A stretch of DNA of 64,000 bases, from positions 248,001 to 312,000 of the forward strand of contig NZ_JAPNKC010000001.1 of the NCBI RefSeq assembly GCF_026626705.1, in the 5' to 3' direction. Origin of the DNA: Pyxidicoccus sp. MSG2 (GTDB taxonomy: Bacteria; Myxococcota; Myxococcia; Myxococcales; Myxococcaceae). Below, one piece after another: positions 9,435-18,187 of this stretch. The stretch's first letter is position 1, and each line of letters begins with the position of its first letter. The translations under genes and the position numbers were made by a program. The notes under the pieces are model-generated. The model saw only the letters and a program-made list of their open reading frames with translations. It did not search any database and was not told the DNA's origin.

Positions 9435-11534
9435 ATGCCCCGCTTCGTGCTCACGGCCTGTGTCGCCCTCACTTCCTCGGGAGGGCGCAACCGGAACCGG
9501 CTGCGGCCCGCCAGCTTCGGCGTGGCGGACTTCCGGCTCTCCACCCCCGGTGGGACATCGTCCCGCTGCCACCTGCCCTCTCCCTTCCGCGCCCCCGGCG
9601 GCGGAGAGGACGGCTTCCACTTCGCACCCGAGGTCGAGCCCGTGGAGCTCGCCTACCGGTTGAGCAACACCGGTGGCCTGGCCCGCACCGGGAAGCTGGA
9701 GCTCTTCACGCGCCACCAGAAGGCATCCCTGTGGTCTCGCGAGCTGTCGGCCGAGGAGGTCACCGCGGGTGACCACCGGCTGCGCTGGGACGGGCGCGTG
9801 ACGGAGTGCGACGCCTTCCCCGACGGCGTCGTCACCGTGGAGCACTCGCCCTACAAGCTGAAGCTCACGCTGCAAGGGGGCGGTTGGGCGGAGTGCCCGG
9901 TGGCCTGGACGTACTTCCACGTGCTGGTGGATGGAATGGACCTGGAGCTGGGGGACTCGCGCGTGCTGTCATGGCAGAGAGACCGCGAGGTGGCCGCGGC
10001 GCTGGGGAAGCTGCCCGCGCCCGGGGAGAAGGCCGAAGTGCGGCTCGTCAGCAACCTCTTCAAGACGGACTCGGTCGAGATGGAGAAGGACATCGACTTC
10101 CGTCAGTACCGGGCCACCTGGGGCAATGGACCGGACATCCCCATCTTCGCGCGCGTGTGGCTGAAGGACTCGGCGGGCCGGCGCGTCGAGGCGCCGAAGG
10201 CGTTGGGGCGGGTGCGCTTCCTCTGGGACTGGGAGGACATGGCCGAGGACCTCACGCCTCACACGCCTCACGCGCGCAGCTTCCTGGCGCAGGCACTCAA
10301 TCGCGAGTGCTCGGCCTCACGGCCCATGGGGGACAACGCGCATCGGGACGTGGGTGGCAAGAGGGGCCAGCCCTCGTCCGCCGTGTTCCCGAAACAGGAG
10401 GGCTACGCGCCTCGGGACACTCCGCGCAACGGCGTATTTCCCTTTCGAGTCGTGCCCTGCGGCCGTCGCAAGTGGGCGGCCTTCACCGAGGCGTGGACGT
10501 CCGGTGCCTATGCGGGGCGGACAGGCGTGCTGTTCCAGCCCTCGCGCATCGCGGGGGACGCGTGGCGCGTGACGGTGCAGCTCGCCTACGAGCGGCGCAA
10601 GGACGGGGCCGTGGCGCTGGACATCGAGGACGCCGCGCCCCTGCCCGCCGCGGTGCGCGTCACCACCGGTATTTTCGAGACCTGGCGCGAGGTCCACATC
10701 TCGCGCGTGGTCCGAAAGCACGCGGGCATCGCGGGCTTCTCACTGGCGGCAGTGCAGGCGCAGTTCGAGCGCGCATTCCTGAGGCTGGTGGACAAGAGCG
10801 GCGGTGCCACGGAGCTTCCGTCGGCGGAGTACAACGCGCGCATCGCGGCGGCGGTGAAGGCCCACCGCGCGTGGGAGCTTCGCGCGGCCATCGACCCCGC
10901 GGTGGACCAGCACGCCTCGGGAGACCACGCGCTCGCCTTCCGCACGTACGTGGAGTTCCTGCAGGAGGTGAAGCGTCAGAAGCGCTGTGACGACGCCGCG
11001 CTTTCCACGGTGCTCGGCGCCTCGACCCTCCGGTCCTCCCTGCTCAAGGAGATGGACTACAACCTCCAGTGCAAGGACTGGGCGAAGGAAATCATTGTCA
11101 CGGCTTTCGATACGCTTCCGGATGTGCAGCCGGGGCTCCTGCTCCTCCAGTTCTCCGGCCTCTACAACCTGGAGCGGCAGCCGGGTGGCCTCTCGGTCAA
11201 CGGGTTCTCCAAGGAGTTGCCTTCACGCGACCGGAACCGCTGCGCCATCGTCCAGTGCGGCTCGGCGAACAACTATGCCGGCAACGCCAACTCCCTGGAG
11301 CAGACCATTGCCCACGAACTGGGCCACCAGCTCTTCCTTCCTCACGCCCCCTTCCCAGTGCATCGGGTTCCCTCCAGTGCGCGTGCGGCCCTGCATGACC
11401 AGAACGGAAGTGACTGCCTGATGGGCTACGACTACTCCGCGGAGCGGCGGCTGTGCGGCCTCTGCCTCCTGCGGCTCCGGGGCTGGAACGCGATGAAGTT
11501 GAACAGTGACGGGAGCCGGAACGCACACCCATGA
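9435..11534 (+). CDS. Large zincin-type metallopeptidase, possible effector
   Basis: The 699-residue protein has a C-terminal zinc protease signature, HELGHQLFLPH (627-637). This gives HExxH plus a third His at the metzincin distance, but Phe replaces the usual Gly. A methionine-turn-like LMGYDYS follows at about 662. The N-terminal 600 residues are beta-rich with FlgD-like stretches and no recognised catalytic site. No clear Sec signal is seen. It lies between a peptidoglycan-binding protein and an exported protein, overlapping the latter by four bases. Family knowledge supports proteolysis; a secreted toxin or wall-associated role is inference. Confidence 0.6.
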   Translation: MPRFVLTACVALTSSGGRNRNRLRPASFGVADFRLSTPGGTSSRCHLPSPFRAPGGGEDGFHFAPEVEPVELAYRLSNTGGLARTGKLELFTRHQKASLWSRELSAEEVTAGDHRLRWDGRVTECDAFPDGVVTVEHSPYKLKLTLQGGGWAECPVAWTYFHVLVDGMDLELGDSRVLSWQRDREVAAALGKLPAPGEKAEVRLVSNLFKTDSVEMEKDIDFRQYRATWGNGPDIPIFARVWLKDSAGRRVEAPKALGRVRFLWDWEDMAEDLTPHTPHARSFLAQALNRECSASRPMGDNAHRDVGGKRGQPSSAVFPKQEGYAPRDTPRNGVFPFRVVPCGRRKWAAFTEAWTSGAYAGRTGVLFQPSRIAGDAWRVTVQLAYERRKDGAVALDIEDAAPLPAAVRVTTGIFETWREVHISRVVRKHAGIAGFSLAAVQAQFERAFLRLVDKSGGATELPSAEYNARIAAAVKAHRAWELRAAIDPAVDQHASGDHALAFRTYVEFLQEVKRQKRCDDAALSTVLGASTLRSSLLKEMDYNLQCKDWAKEIIVTAFDTLPDVQPGLLLLQFSGLYNLERQPGGLSVNGFSKELPSRDRNRCAIVQCGSANNYAGNANSLEQTIAHELGHQLFLPHAPFPVHRVPSSARAALHDQNGSDCLMGYDYSAERRLCGLCLLRLRGWNAMKLNSDGSRNAHP

Positions 11535-13129
11535 GCGCGCTCGTCCTGTCGTGTCCGGCGTTGCTGCTGGTCCTCTCTCTTGCGGGCGGCGCGGGCCCTC
11601 CTCCCAGCCCGTCGGTGCCCCGCCCTTCGTCCCCTACCGGAGGTCCTTCCTTGAGCATCCAGTTCCGGCTCCCCAAGGAGCGCTTCACCGCGGCGGAAGA
11701 ACGCACGGCGCGCATCATCCTCCGCAACGAGGGCCATGAGCCCCTGGAGCTGAGGGACCCATACCGGAACGCCGACCAATCACTGACCTACACGTTGACC
11801 GGGCCGGAGTACCCCGACGGACGGAGCGTCACCTATCGCTCGTATGTCCTGCGAAATCCGGCCTTCATCCTCGCGGAGGATGTGGCTCCGCGAGTGCGGC
11901 TGGGCTCCGGACAGGCCATTGAGTTCGTCGTGCAACTCGATGCGCTCTTTCCCACCACGCGACCCGGGCGCTACCGCCTGAGTGCCCGGTTGAATCAGGA
12001 GAACGTCACCGCGACGGCCACTCCAGTCGAGTTCGAACTCGTGTCCTCCTCCGCCAGCCCCGCATCCCTGGGCTTCACCGTGAACGCGCCCTTTGGCACC
12101 GGCACCATGGCGCTGTGGCTCCAGGAGGCCGACGGACAGTCGCTGCTGCTGGGCAGCTACTACGACGACAACAATGCGGAAGACCTCAATGCTGGCATCA
12201 CCATGCGGCCGGCGACGGTCCTGGGGCCTGTCGAGCCCGGCACCACGGAGGTGCTGAAACCCTGGTCCAATGACATACAAGGCGGCGGGTCCGTGAACTG
12301 GGCCCTGTGGCGCCGGGGCACCTCGCTGCTGGCGCTCGCGGGTCCGGCGACCACGCACAAGCCGTTCCGCTTCGACCTGGGTGAAGCCCCCGAACGCATC
12401 GTCCGCCCGCCACTGGATACCGCCAATGGAGAGCTCTTCGTCCCCGTGCTGGGCGCCGGCGGGAAGACCCTGCGGCTCATCCGCTTCCAGACCTCCTTTG
12501 ACGCCACGGAAGTCACCCCGGGACGCGAGGTGGGCCGCGTCATCCTGCCCGGAGCTCCCATCGCCACGCGCGCCACGCTCCAGCCCGCATCGGTCGGCAA
12601 TGGCATCAGCGTGTTCCTGGTCGAGGAGTCCCAAGGAGGGGTGGACCTGCACCACGTTCGCACCACCAGCACCGGGCGTTTGACTCGCGTGGCCAGCACC
12701 CTGGTCCGCGGCGTTCGCGCCATGCCGCAGTCCGGGCCCGGGCTGTGGATAGACCCGGCGGGACGGCTCCATGCCGCGCTGGTGGCAGCTTCGCCGAAGA
12801 ACCCCTTGCGGGCCCTGCTCGTGGAGGCGCGCTACCGCGCGGATGGGCGGCTGGAGGCGTCCCCCAGGGTGACGCCACTCGAACCGCTGCCCTCGCCACC
12901 GGTCGCCGCGGTCGCCCGCTACCGAATCGACGCCCATCGCGGTGGGGAGCTGTCGTGGGCCATCCTCCTGGAGGACGGTCGCGTCCTACACAGGCAATCC
13001 GACACGTACGGCGGTCTCTTGAAGCCCCGGAGCCCGGTCGCCGTACCGCTGGAGCTGTTCCAGAGCCGGGCCGTATACCTGCTCTGCGTCGACCCCGTCC
13101 TGGGCCCCACCTTCGAGGAGCTGCGCTGA
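11531..13129 (+). CDS. Exported protein of unknown function, third gene of the protease cassette
   Basis: The 532-residue protein starts with ATG overlapping the protease stop (ATGA). It has an N-terminal hydrophobic export signal (about 3-20) and a proline-rich spacer. The following beta-sandwich segment (about 35-165) reads like a proteinase-inhibitor-type or BsuPI-like domain (IQFRLPKERFTAAEERTARI, then later GRYRLSARL). The remaining sequence has beta-propeller-like periodicity. Tight coupling to the protease suggests a partner such as an immunity or inhibitor protein or an anchor. That is inference from position only. Confidence 0.55.
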   Translation: MSALVLSCPALLLVLSLAGGAGPPPSPSVPRPSSPTGGPSLSIQFRLPKERFTAAEERTARIILRNEGHEPLELRDPYRNADQSLTYTLTGPEYPDGRSVTYRSYVLRNPAFILAEDVAPRVRLGSGQAIEFVVQLDALFPTTRPGRYRLSARLNQENVTATATPVEFELVSSSASPASLGFTVNAPFGTGTMALWLQEADGQSLLLGSYYDDNNAEDLNAGITMRPATVLGPVEPGTTEVLKPWSNDIQGGGSVNWALWRRGTSLLALAGPATTHKPFRFDLGEAPERIVRPPLDTANGELFVPVLGAGGKTLRLIRFQTSFDATEVTPGREVGRVILPGAPIATRATLQPASVGNGISVFLVEESQGGVDLHHVRTTSTGRLTRVASTLVRGVRAMPQSGPGLWIDPAGRLHAALVAASPKNPLRALLVEARYRADGRLEASPRVTPLEPLPSPPVAAVARYRIDAHRGGELSWAILLEDGRVLHRQSDTYGGLLKPRSPVAVPLELFQSRAVYLLCVDPVLGPTFEELR

Positions 13130-13279
13130 AGAAGCGGGAGGCCGGGCTCCGCCGGACAGTCTGACTGGCGGACCCGTGGGCCCCCGGGAAGCGACCGGAG
13201 GGACGGGCGCCCGGCGCGCAGGTTTCGCTGTCCAAGATGGGCCCGGTAGCGCTACGTAGGGACGGTTCCTGGGAGTCCG

Positions 13280-13783
13280 ATGACCGCTGCCCTCCTGTCG
13301 CTGACCCTCGCCTTCAGCCTCCTCACCGGCCAGTACGCGCCCCAGCAGGGCGGAAGCCAACCTCTCGAACCGAAACTGGAGGCTCGCGTCCAGCAGCTCG
13401 GGAAGCAGCTGCGCTGCGCCGTGTGCCAGGGCGTGTCCATCGCGGACAGCCCGGCCTCCATGGCGCGAGCCCAGCTCGACACCGTGCGTTCGCTCGTGGC
13501 CGAGGGAAAGAGTGACGAGGAGGTCGTGGACTACTTCGTCGCCCGCTACGGCGAGTGGGTGCTGCTGGAGCCCACGGCCCAGGGCTTCAACTGGCTCGTG
13601 TGGTTGGGCCCGGTGGCGCTCCTCGCGGTGGGCGGCTTCGTCATCTGGAGACAGCTCCAGCGTGGCCCTCCCGAAACGCAGCCCGCGAAGCAGACCGCCA
13701 CCCCGGCGACACCGGCGGGAACCGCGCCGGCGGAAGAAGAAGACCCGTACCTCCAGGCCGTGCGCCGGGAAATGGAGCGCTGA
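13280..13783 (+). CDS. ccmH: Cytochrome c maturation protein CcmH
   Basis: CcmH is a periplasm-facing thiol oxidoreductase that works with CcmG and CcmF on the apocytochrome CxxC. The 167-residue product has a short signal, the conserved LRCAVCQ motif with cysteines 46 and 49, and the family block DEEVVDYFVARYGEWVLL. A C-terminal membrane segment (about 105-122) and a hydrophilic tail end the protein. GGGAG lies four bases before the ATG at 13280. It is separated from ccmG by about 7.3 kb and so needs its own promoter or read-through from the inserted cassette. Confidence 0.93.
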   Translation: MTAALLSLTLAFSLLTGQYAPQQGGSQPLEPKLEARVQQLGKQLRCAVCQGVSIADSPASMARAQLDTVRSLVAEGKSDEEVVDYFVARYGEWVLLEPTAQGFNWLVWLGPVALLAVGGFVIWRQLQRGPPETQPAKQTATPATPAGTAPAEEEDPYLQAVRREMER

Positions 13784-13786
13784 GCC

Positions 13787-14758
13787 ATGCAGCAGACGAC
13801 CAACTGGTTGCCCGGAATCATCGTGTTGGCGGTCGCCTTCGTGGCCGCCGCCGCCTGGCTCATCTTCCAGCGCAGCCGCGGCGCGCTCACCACGAACGAG
13901 CCGCGCGACGGAGCGCTGGACGACCTGTCGCAGCGGGCGCAGTCGCTCATCGACCAGCTCCGCTCACTGGAGGCCGACAAGCACAACCTGGGCGCCGAGC
14001 AGTACGCGACGGAGAAGTCCCGCCTGGAGCGCGAGGCCGCCGGTGCGCTGCGCGCGAAGGACGAGCACCTCAAGCGCAAGGCGTCGGGTGAAGGCGCCAA
14101 GGCGCGGGCACCGGCCCCGGTGGGCACGGGCTGGGCGGCGCGCAATCCGCAGCTCGCGGGCGCGCTGTGGGGCGCGGGCATCGTGCTGTTCTTCGGCGGG
14201 CTGGGCTACCTGCTCGTCTCCGAGCAGCAGCCGCGCGAGGACGGCCGTGAGGCCACGGGCCGGATGCCGGGTGGCCAGCAGGCACAGCAACAGCAGCAGC
14301 AGGGCAACGGCATGGGCGCGCAGGAGGAAGGCCCGGACATGCAGGAGGCCCGGGCGCGGCTCCAGTCCAACGCGGGAGATGTCGAGTCCGCGGCGCTGCT
14401 GAGCCACGAGCTGATCCGTCGGCAGGAGTTCGAGGAGGCCTTGAAGGTGACGGCGAAGGGCCTGGCCGCGGACCCGTTCAACGTCGAGCTGCGCGTGCAC
14501 CGCGGCGTGCTGCGTGCGACGCAGGGAGATCTGTCGGGTGCGGAGGCGGAGCTGACGGAGCTGGTGGACACGTGGCCGGACGCGCAGGAGGCGCTCATCT
14601 TCCTGGGCAGCCTCGCGCTGCGGCGCGGCGACAAGGCGAGGGCGCTGGAGCACTTCGAGCGCTTCTCCGTCGAGGTGCCTCGCAACATGCAGCCTCCGCA
14701 GCTCGGGCCCGCGATTGCGCAGTTGCGCTCCGAAGTCACGGGTGGCGGCACGCCGTGA
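13787..14758 (+). CDS. ccmI: Cytochrome c maturation TPR protein CcmI/CycH
   Basis: CcmI is the apocytochrome c chaperone that brings substrate to CcmFH. The 323-residue protein has an N-terminal membrane segment (about 8-25), a charged coiled-coil-like region, a second hydrophobic segment (about 125-142), a Gln-rich linker and a C-terminal TPR region (about 180-315). This is the expected domain order. It begins three bases after ccmH. The two short membrane segments flanking a cytosolic loop match CcmI topology. Confidence 0.88.
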   Translation: MQQTTNWLPGIIVLAVAFVAAAAWLIFQRSRGALTTNEPRDGALDDLSQRAQSLIDQLRSLEADKHNLGAEQYATEKSRLEREAAGALRAKDEHLKRKASGEGAKARAPAPVGTGWAARNPQLAGALWGAGIVLFFGGLGYLLVSEQQPREDGREATGRMPGGQQAQQQQQQGNGMGAQEEGPDMQEARARLQSNAGDVESAALLSHELIRRQEFEEALKVTAKGLAADPFNVELRVHRGVLRATQGDLSGAEAELTELVDTWPDAQEALIFLGSLALRRGDKARALEHFERFSVEVPRNMQPPQLGPAIAQLRSEVTGGGTP

Positions 14759-14879
14759 GGTGACGCGGAGGGCTCGGTCATGGGGAAGCGGATGAAGCGC
14801 GACGAGCCACTTCCCGCGTACTGAGGCGTGAGCCGTCAGCGGACTCGCCACCTGCCGACAAGTCCTGAGGTCCGGCGCT

Positions 14880-16265
14880 TCAGGCCGATTCGTGGGCTCG
14901 CGCCAGGCCCCGCGCCCGGACGAGCTGCATGCAGGAGATGACGGCCGCGATGAGCATGGCGCCGCCATCCAGGATGCCTCCCAGGAACAAGAAGACGCCG
15001 CCGAGCAGGACATCGAGCGCGAAGACGCCCCAGCCTACAGCGGTGCTCCGGGTGAGTGTCAGCAGTCCCGCGAAGCCGAGGAACACTGCTGCGAAGCATG
15101 CGCCGCCCGCGAGGAAATAGAGCTCCCTGTCGGAGGGAGCACTCATTGCGCCCAGCACGCCAACGACGACCAGCATCACCGCGACGCCACACTGGACGAG
15201 CGCCATGTCGCGCATCAGCGCGCGGCGCAAGCGCACCGGGTCCGTCACCTTGTCGCGCTCCAGACAGTCAGGGCAGTGCGTCCGCTCGGATTCGAGGGCT
15301 TCCGGCAGGCACCCGTCACAGTAGAAGCCGCCGCACCGGGGACAGGTGCGCGTCTCCTCCACCTGGGGATGGCGGGGACAGCGCGGGCCCGTGTCGGCGG
15401 ACGGTGCCGCAACCACACGTCCTGCTTCCGGTCCGCCCGCCGCGCCTCCGTCGGGCGACAGCGAAGCGACAGCTTCCACGGCCACGGTGGCTCCCGCGAG
15501 TGATGCGAGGCAGCTCGGACAGAACTCCGTCCCCCGAGGTGACGCCGTGCCGCAAGCACACCGCACCCGGCGGGAGTCTCCCTCACGGAGCGATGAAGAG
15601 CCCTCACGCCAGGGTGCCGCATCGAACGGCTGGCCAGGCTCCCAGACGGTGATGGAAGCCGGCCCTTCAGCCGAGACTTCCGACGCCGGGCCCGCTGTGA
15701 CCTCTGCCACGAAGCCATCGGGCATGGCCCGGGCCGCGTGCTGCTTCGTGCGAATCTCCTCCTGGACCGACGCACTGGACGCCCGCAGCAGGGCGCCTAC
15801 CGGCAATCGCCCCATGGAGAGGGAGACCGCCGTGCCCGCGACCAGCAGGTCCGTATTCCCCACGGGGCGCGCTTCCTTCACCAGTTCCAGCGTGTCGAAG
15901 AGGCGCCACGGCGGACGGACGCGCACGGCGCCCTCGGGGACGGGGGCCACCGGCTGGAAGAGCAATTCGCGCACTTCGCCGTCGAGGCTCAGTGGCAGCG
16001 TCCAACGCAGGACCTGCCCGCGCTCCAGCGAGGGCAACGGTGCACGCAGCAGCTCCCGACGCGTCTCCGCATCGAGCACGCGCAGGCCCGCATCCGGAGC
16101 CATGGGAGTGAAGGCCCCCTGCAGCCAGATGCTCGCGGTCGCCCGGGTGCCCTCGGGCGAGCGGACCACCGGGTCCACGTGGAGCTGCACCGTGCCGAAC
16201 TCGCGCGGCTGGCGGCCCACCTGGTCGAGGATGTCCGGGAGGAGGCTTTCGTCCATGCGGCGCAA
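14880..16265 (-). CDS. Membrane protein with zinc-ribbon and B-box-like cysteine clusters
   Basis: The 461-residue protein has a long soluble N-terminus (about 1-230) of beta-rich sequence. A CxC...CPSC cluster (about 235-255) follows, then a second Cys/His cluster reading CPRHPQVEETRTCPRCGGFY and CDGC, CPDC (about 294-330), as in B-box-type zinc fingers. Three or four C-terminal membrane segments follow. TTG at 16265 with GAGG four bases upstream is the best-supported start; ATG at 16256 is the alternative. It is convergent with ccmI and divergent from the GH43 gene. Function is not recognised. Confidence 0.65.
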   Translation of the reverse strand: MRRMDESLLPDILDQVGRQPREFGTVQLHVDPVVRSPEGTRATASIWLQGAFTPMAPDAGLRVLDAETRRELLRAPLPSLERGQVLRWTLPLSLDGEVRELLFQPVAPVPEGAVRVRPPWRLFDTLELVKEARPVGNTDLLVAGTAVSLSMGRLPVGALLRASSASVQEEIRTKQHAARAMPDGFVAEVTAGPASEVSAEGPASITVWEPGQPFDAAPWREGSSSLREGDSRRVRCACGTASPRGTEFCPSCLASLAGATVAVEAVASLSPDGGAAGGPEAGRVVAAPSADTGPRCPRHPQVEETRTCPRCGGFYCDGCLPEALESERTHCPDCLERDKVTDPVRLRRALMRDMALVQCGVAVMLVVVGVLGAMSAPSDRELYFLAGGACFAAVFLGFAGLLTLTRSTAVGWGVFALDVLLGGVFLFLGGILDGGAMLIAAVISCMQLVRARGLARAHESA

Positions 16266-16341
16266 GGAACCTCAAATGCGCCAATGAGCGCAACCGGGTC
16301 ACCCCCGACAACGGCGTGCTTGTGCTGCCTCTGATTTGTCG

Positions 16342-16358
16342 GGAAATTCTGTATTTCC
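16342..16358. promoter_or_regulatory. Palindrome in the divergent promoter region
   Basis: GGAAAT-tctgt-ATTTCC is a perfect six-base inverted repeat with a five-base centre, 22 bases before the GH43 lipoprotein ATG, in the 114-base gap between two divergent genes. It could be an operator for either gene. No run of T follows, so it is not a terminator. Confidence 0.35.
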
Positions 16359-16379
16359 TACTTCAGAGAAAGAGGCCCC

Positions 16380-18143
16380 ATGAAACCACTCCGGATGGTC
16401 GTGCTCCTGTCCACTCTCTGTGCGGCCCTCGCCGGCTGCGGAGATGGACAAGCTCCGGGTCCGCAAGCCGCTCCCGATGAGGTCTCGACTCCGCAGGCGC
16501 TCGCCGGGGTGTGCGACGGCGTCACGTGCAGTGGCCACGGCGTCTGCAAGGACAACGCGGGGAGCGCGGTCTGCGTTTGTGACGAGGGCTTCACGGGAGG
16601 CGCCTGCGCTACGCGGGGCGCGGACTACGGCGCGCGCACGCTGCTCATGCCGTACCTGGCCGACCCGGACGTCTACAAGGAGAACGACGACCTGTTCTTC
16701 CTCACCGGCACTGGCAACGGCGTGCTGCTGCCCCTCTACGAGTCGAACGACCTGCGAACCTTCACCTTCAAGAAGGACTACAACCCGTCGGCGGCGGACC
16801 CCGTCTACGACTACTGCTTCCTCTGGGCGCCGGACCTCGGCAAGTACAGCGGGGCCTACCAGCTCTACTTCTCGGCGCACCGTGTGCCCAACGGCGCGGC
16901 GTGCCCGCCGGCCGGCCAGGAGGTGACGACCTTCGTCGCCACGGCCCCGGATTTGAACTTCAACTTCAGCGCGCCCCAGCCCATCAACGCCAACACCACG
17001 TACCCGCGCACCTCCACGGGCACGGCGTGCCTGCCGCAGGGCTGCAACCGGAACATCCGCATCGACTCGGCCACGTTCAACGACACGTCCGGCCGCTGGT
17101 TCTTCTACGTGTGGTTCGACCGGGGCAACAACATCTCCTCGTACAACACGGCCGCGCCCGGCACCGTCTACAACCACGCGGGCCCGGCAGTGTTCGCGAC
17201 ACCCGCCTACGAGGAGGGCATCAACGAAGCCCCCGAGCTCTTCAAGCGCAATGGCCAGTACTACCTGCTCTTCAGCGGCGGTTGGTACAACAGCCAGTAC
17301 ACCATGTACTACGTGATGGGGGACTCCATCCCCCAGCTCACGCGGGCACGGGCCGTGCGACGCCTCTCCCAGCCGCTGCGCAACTCCGCGGGCAGGCTGG
17401 TGCAGAGCCACGGCCACAACGTCCTCGTCGAGCGCCGGGGTGAGGTCTTCAACGTCTTCCACGTCGGTGCCTTCGACGCCGCGGGCAACCTCACCTCACG
17501 CAGCACGTACAAGCAGCGCGTGGCCTTCAAGCCGGACGGCTCGATGCACTCGCTCAACCAGGTGAACGTGCGGTGGAACAAGCTGACGGGCTACAGCTAC
17601 TCGCTCGACGTCGTGCTGCGCGACGGCACGGTGGTTGGCCCGTGCCTCGCCGTGGGCGTCCTCGGGCAGGCCAACAAGACTGTCTTTGACGGCGTGTGCC
17701 GCAGCGCGGGCGACCGCGTGGTGACGAAGGGCGACATTGCCGCCTTCCGCATCTTCTACTCGAACAACGGCGTCTGGGGACCCTTCGTCGAGACGGCCTA
17801 TGACGGCATCTCCGACGACGTGGCCCTGGACCTGCCCGGTGGATTCACGCCCTTCGTGGACCTGAGCTGGAGCGAGGAGGAGACCACCGCCCAATACTCC
17901 ATCGACGTGCAGCGGCGGGACACCGGGGCGTGGATTGGCCCGTGCATCGGCGTCACGGCGGTGAACAAGAGCCTGTCGTGGACGTACCAGGGGCGCTGCG
18001 ACACGCCGGGCATCAACGTGCCGTACTCCAACATCCAGGCATTCCGCGTCTGCTCCGCCGTGAATGGGGACTGGGCCCACGCGCGCTGCGGTGCCACGGC
18101 CTATGACGGCCGCAGCATGCACTCGCAAGTCGTCATTCCCTGA
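16380..18143 (+). CDS. EGF-like/GH43-type lipoprotein, probable glycoside hydrolase
   Basis: The 587-residue protein begins with a lipoprotein signal (LAGC, lipidated Cys20). An EGF-like domain (about 44-80, CSGHGVC then CVCDEGFTGGAC) follows. The next 300 residues fit a five-bladed GH43 propeller. Candidate catalytic acids are the Asp in LADPDVYKEND, the Asp in FLWAPDLGKYSG and the Glu in INEAPELFKRN, in family order. The C-terminal 180 residues look like a carbohydrate-binding or Ig-like module. Expected role is cleavage of arabinose- or xylose-type polysaccharides outside the cell. AGAGG lies just upstream of the ATG. Confidence 0.7.
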   Translation: MKPLRMVVLLSTLCAALAGCGDGQAPGPQAAPDEVSTPQALAGVCDGVTCSGHGVCKDNAGSAVCVCDEGFTGGACATRGADYGARTLLMPYLADPDVYKENDDLFFLTGTGNGVLLPLYESNDLRTFTFKKDYNPSAADPVYDYCFLWAPDLGKYSGAYQLYFSAHRVPNGAACPPAGQEVTTFVATAPDLNFNFSAPQPINANTTYPRTSTGTACLPQGCNRNIRIDSATFNDTSGRWFFYVWFDRGNNISSYNTAAPGTVYNHAGPAVFATPAYEEGINEAPELFKRNGQYYLLFSGGWYNSQYTMYYVMGDSIPQLTRARAVRRLSQPLRNSAGRLVQSHGHNVLVERRGEVFNVFHVGAFDAAGNLTSRSTYKQRVAFKPDGSMHSLNQVNVRWNKLTGYSYSLDVVLRDGTVVGPCLAVGVLGQANKTVFDGVCRSAGDRVVTKGDIAAFRIFYSNNGVWGPFVETAYDGISDDVALDLPGGFTPFVDLSWSEEETTAQYSIDVQRRDTGAWIGPCIGVTAVNKSLSWTYQGRCDTPGINVPYSNIQAFRVCSAVNGDWAHARCGATAYDGRSMHSQVVIP

Positions 18144-18155
18144 GCTGGAAAGGCA

Positions 18156-18183
18156 GAGGGGCGGCGCGGCGGGGCCGCCCCTC
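18156..18183. terminator. Bidirectional hairpin terminator between GH43 gene and exoI
   Basis: GAGGGGCGGC (18156-18165) pairs perfectly with GCCGCCCCTC (18174-18183) around an eight-base loop. It sits between two convergent stop codons (18143 and 18188). There is no strong T tract on either side. Confidence 0.65.
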
Positions 18184-18187
18184 GGGC

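Noticed and set aside
14759..14879. A 14-codon open frame with a ribosome-site-like sequence after ccmI
   Set aside because: Too short, not coupled to a neighbour and without any recognisable sequence feature.
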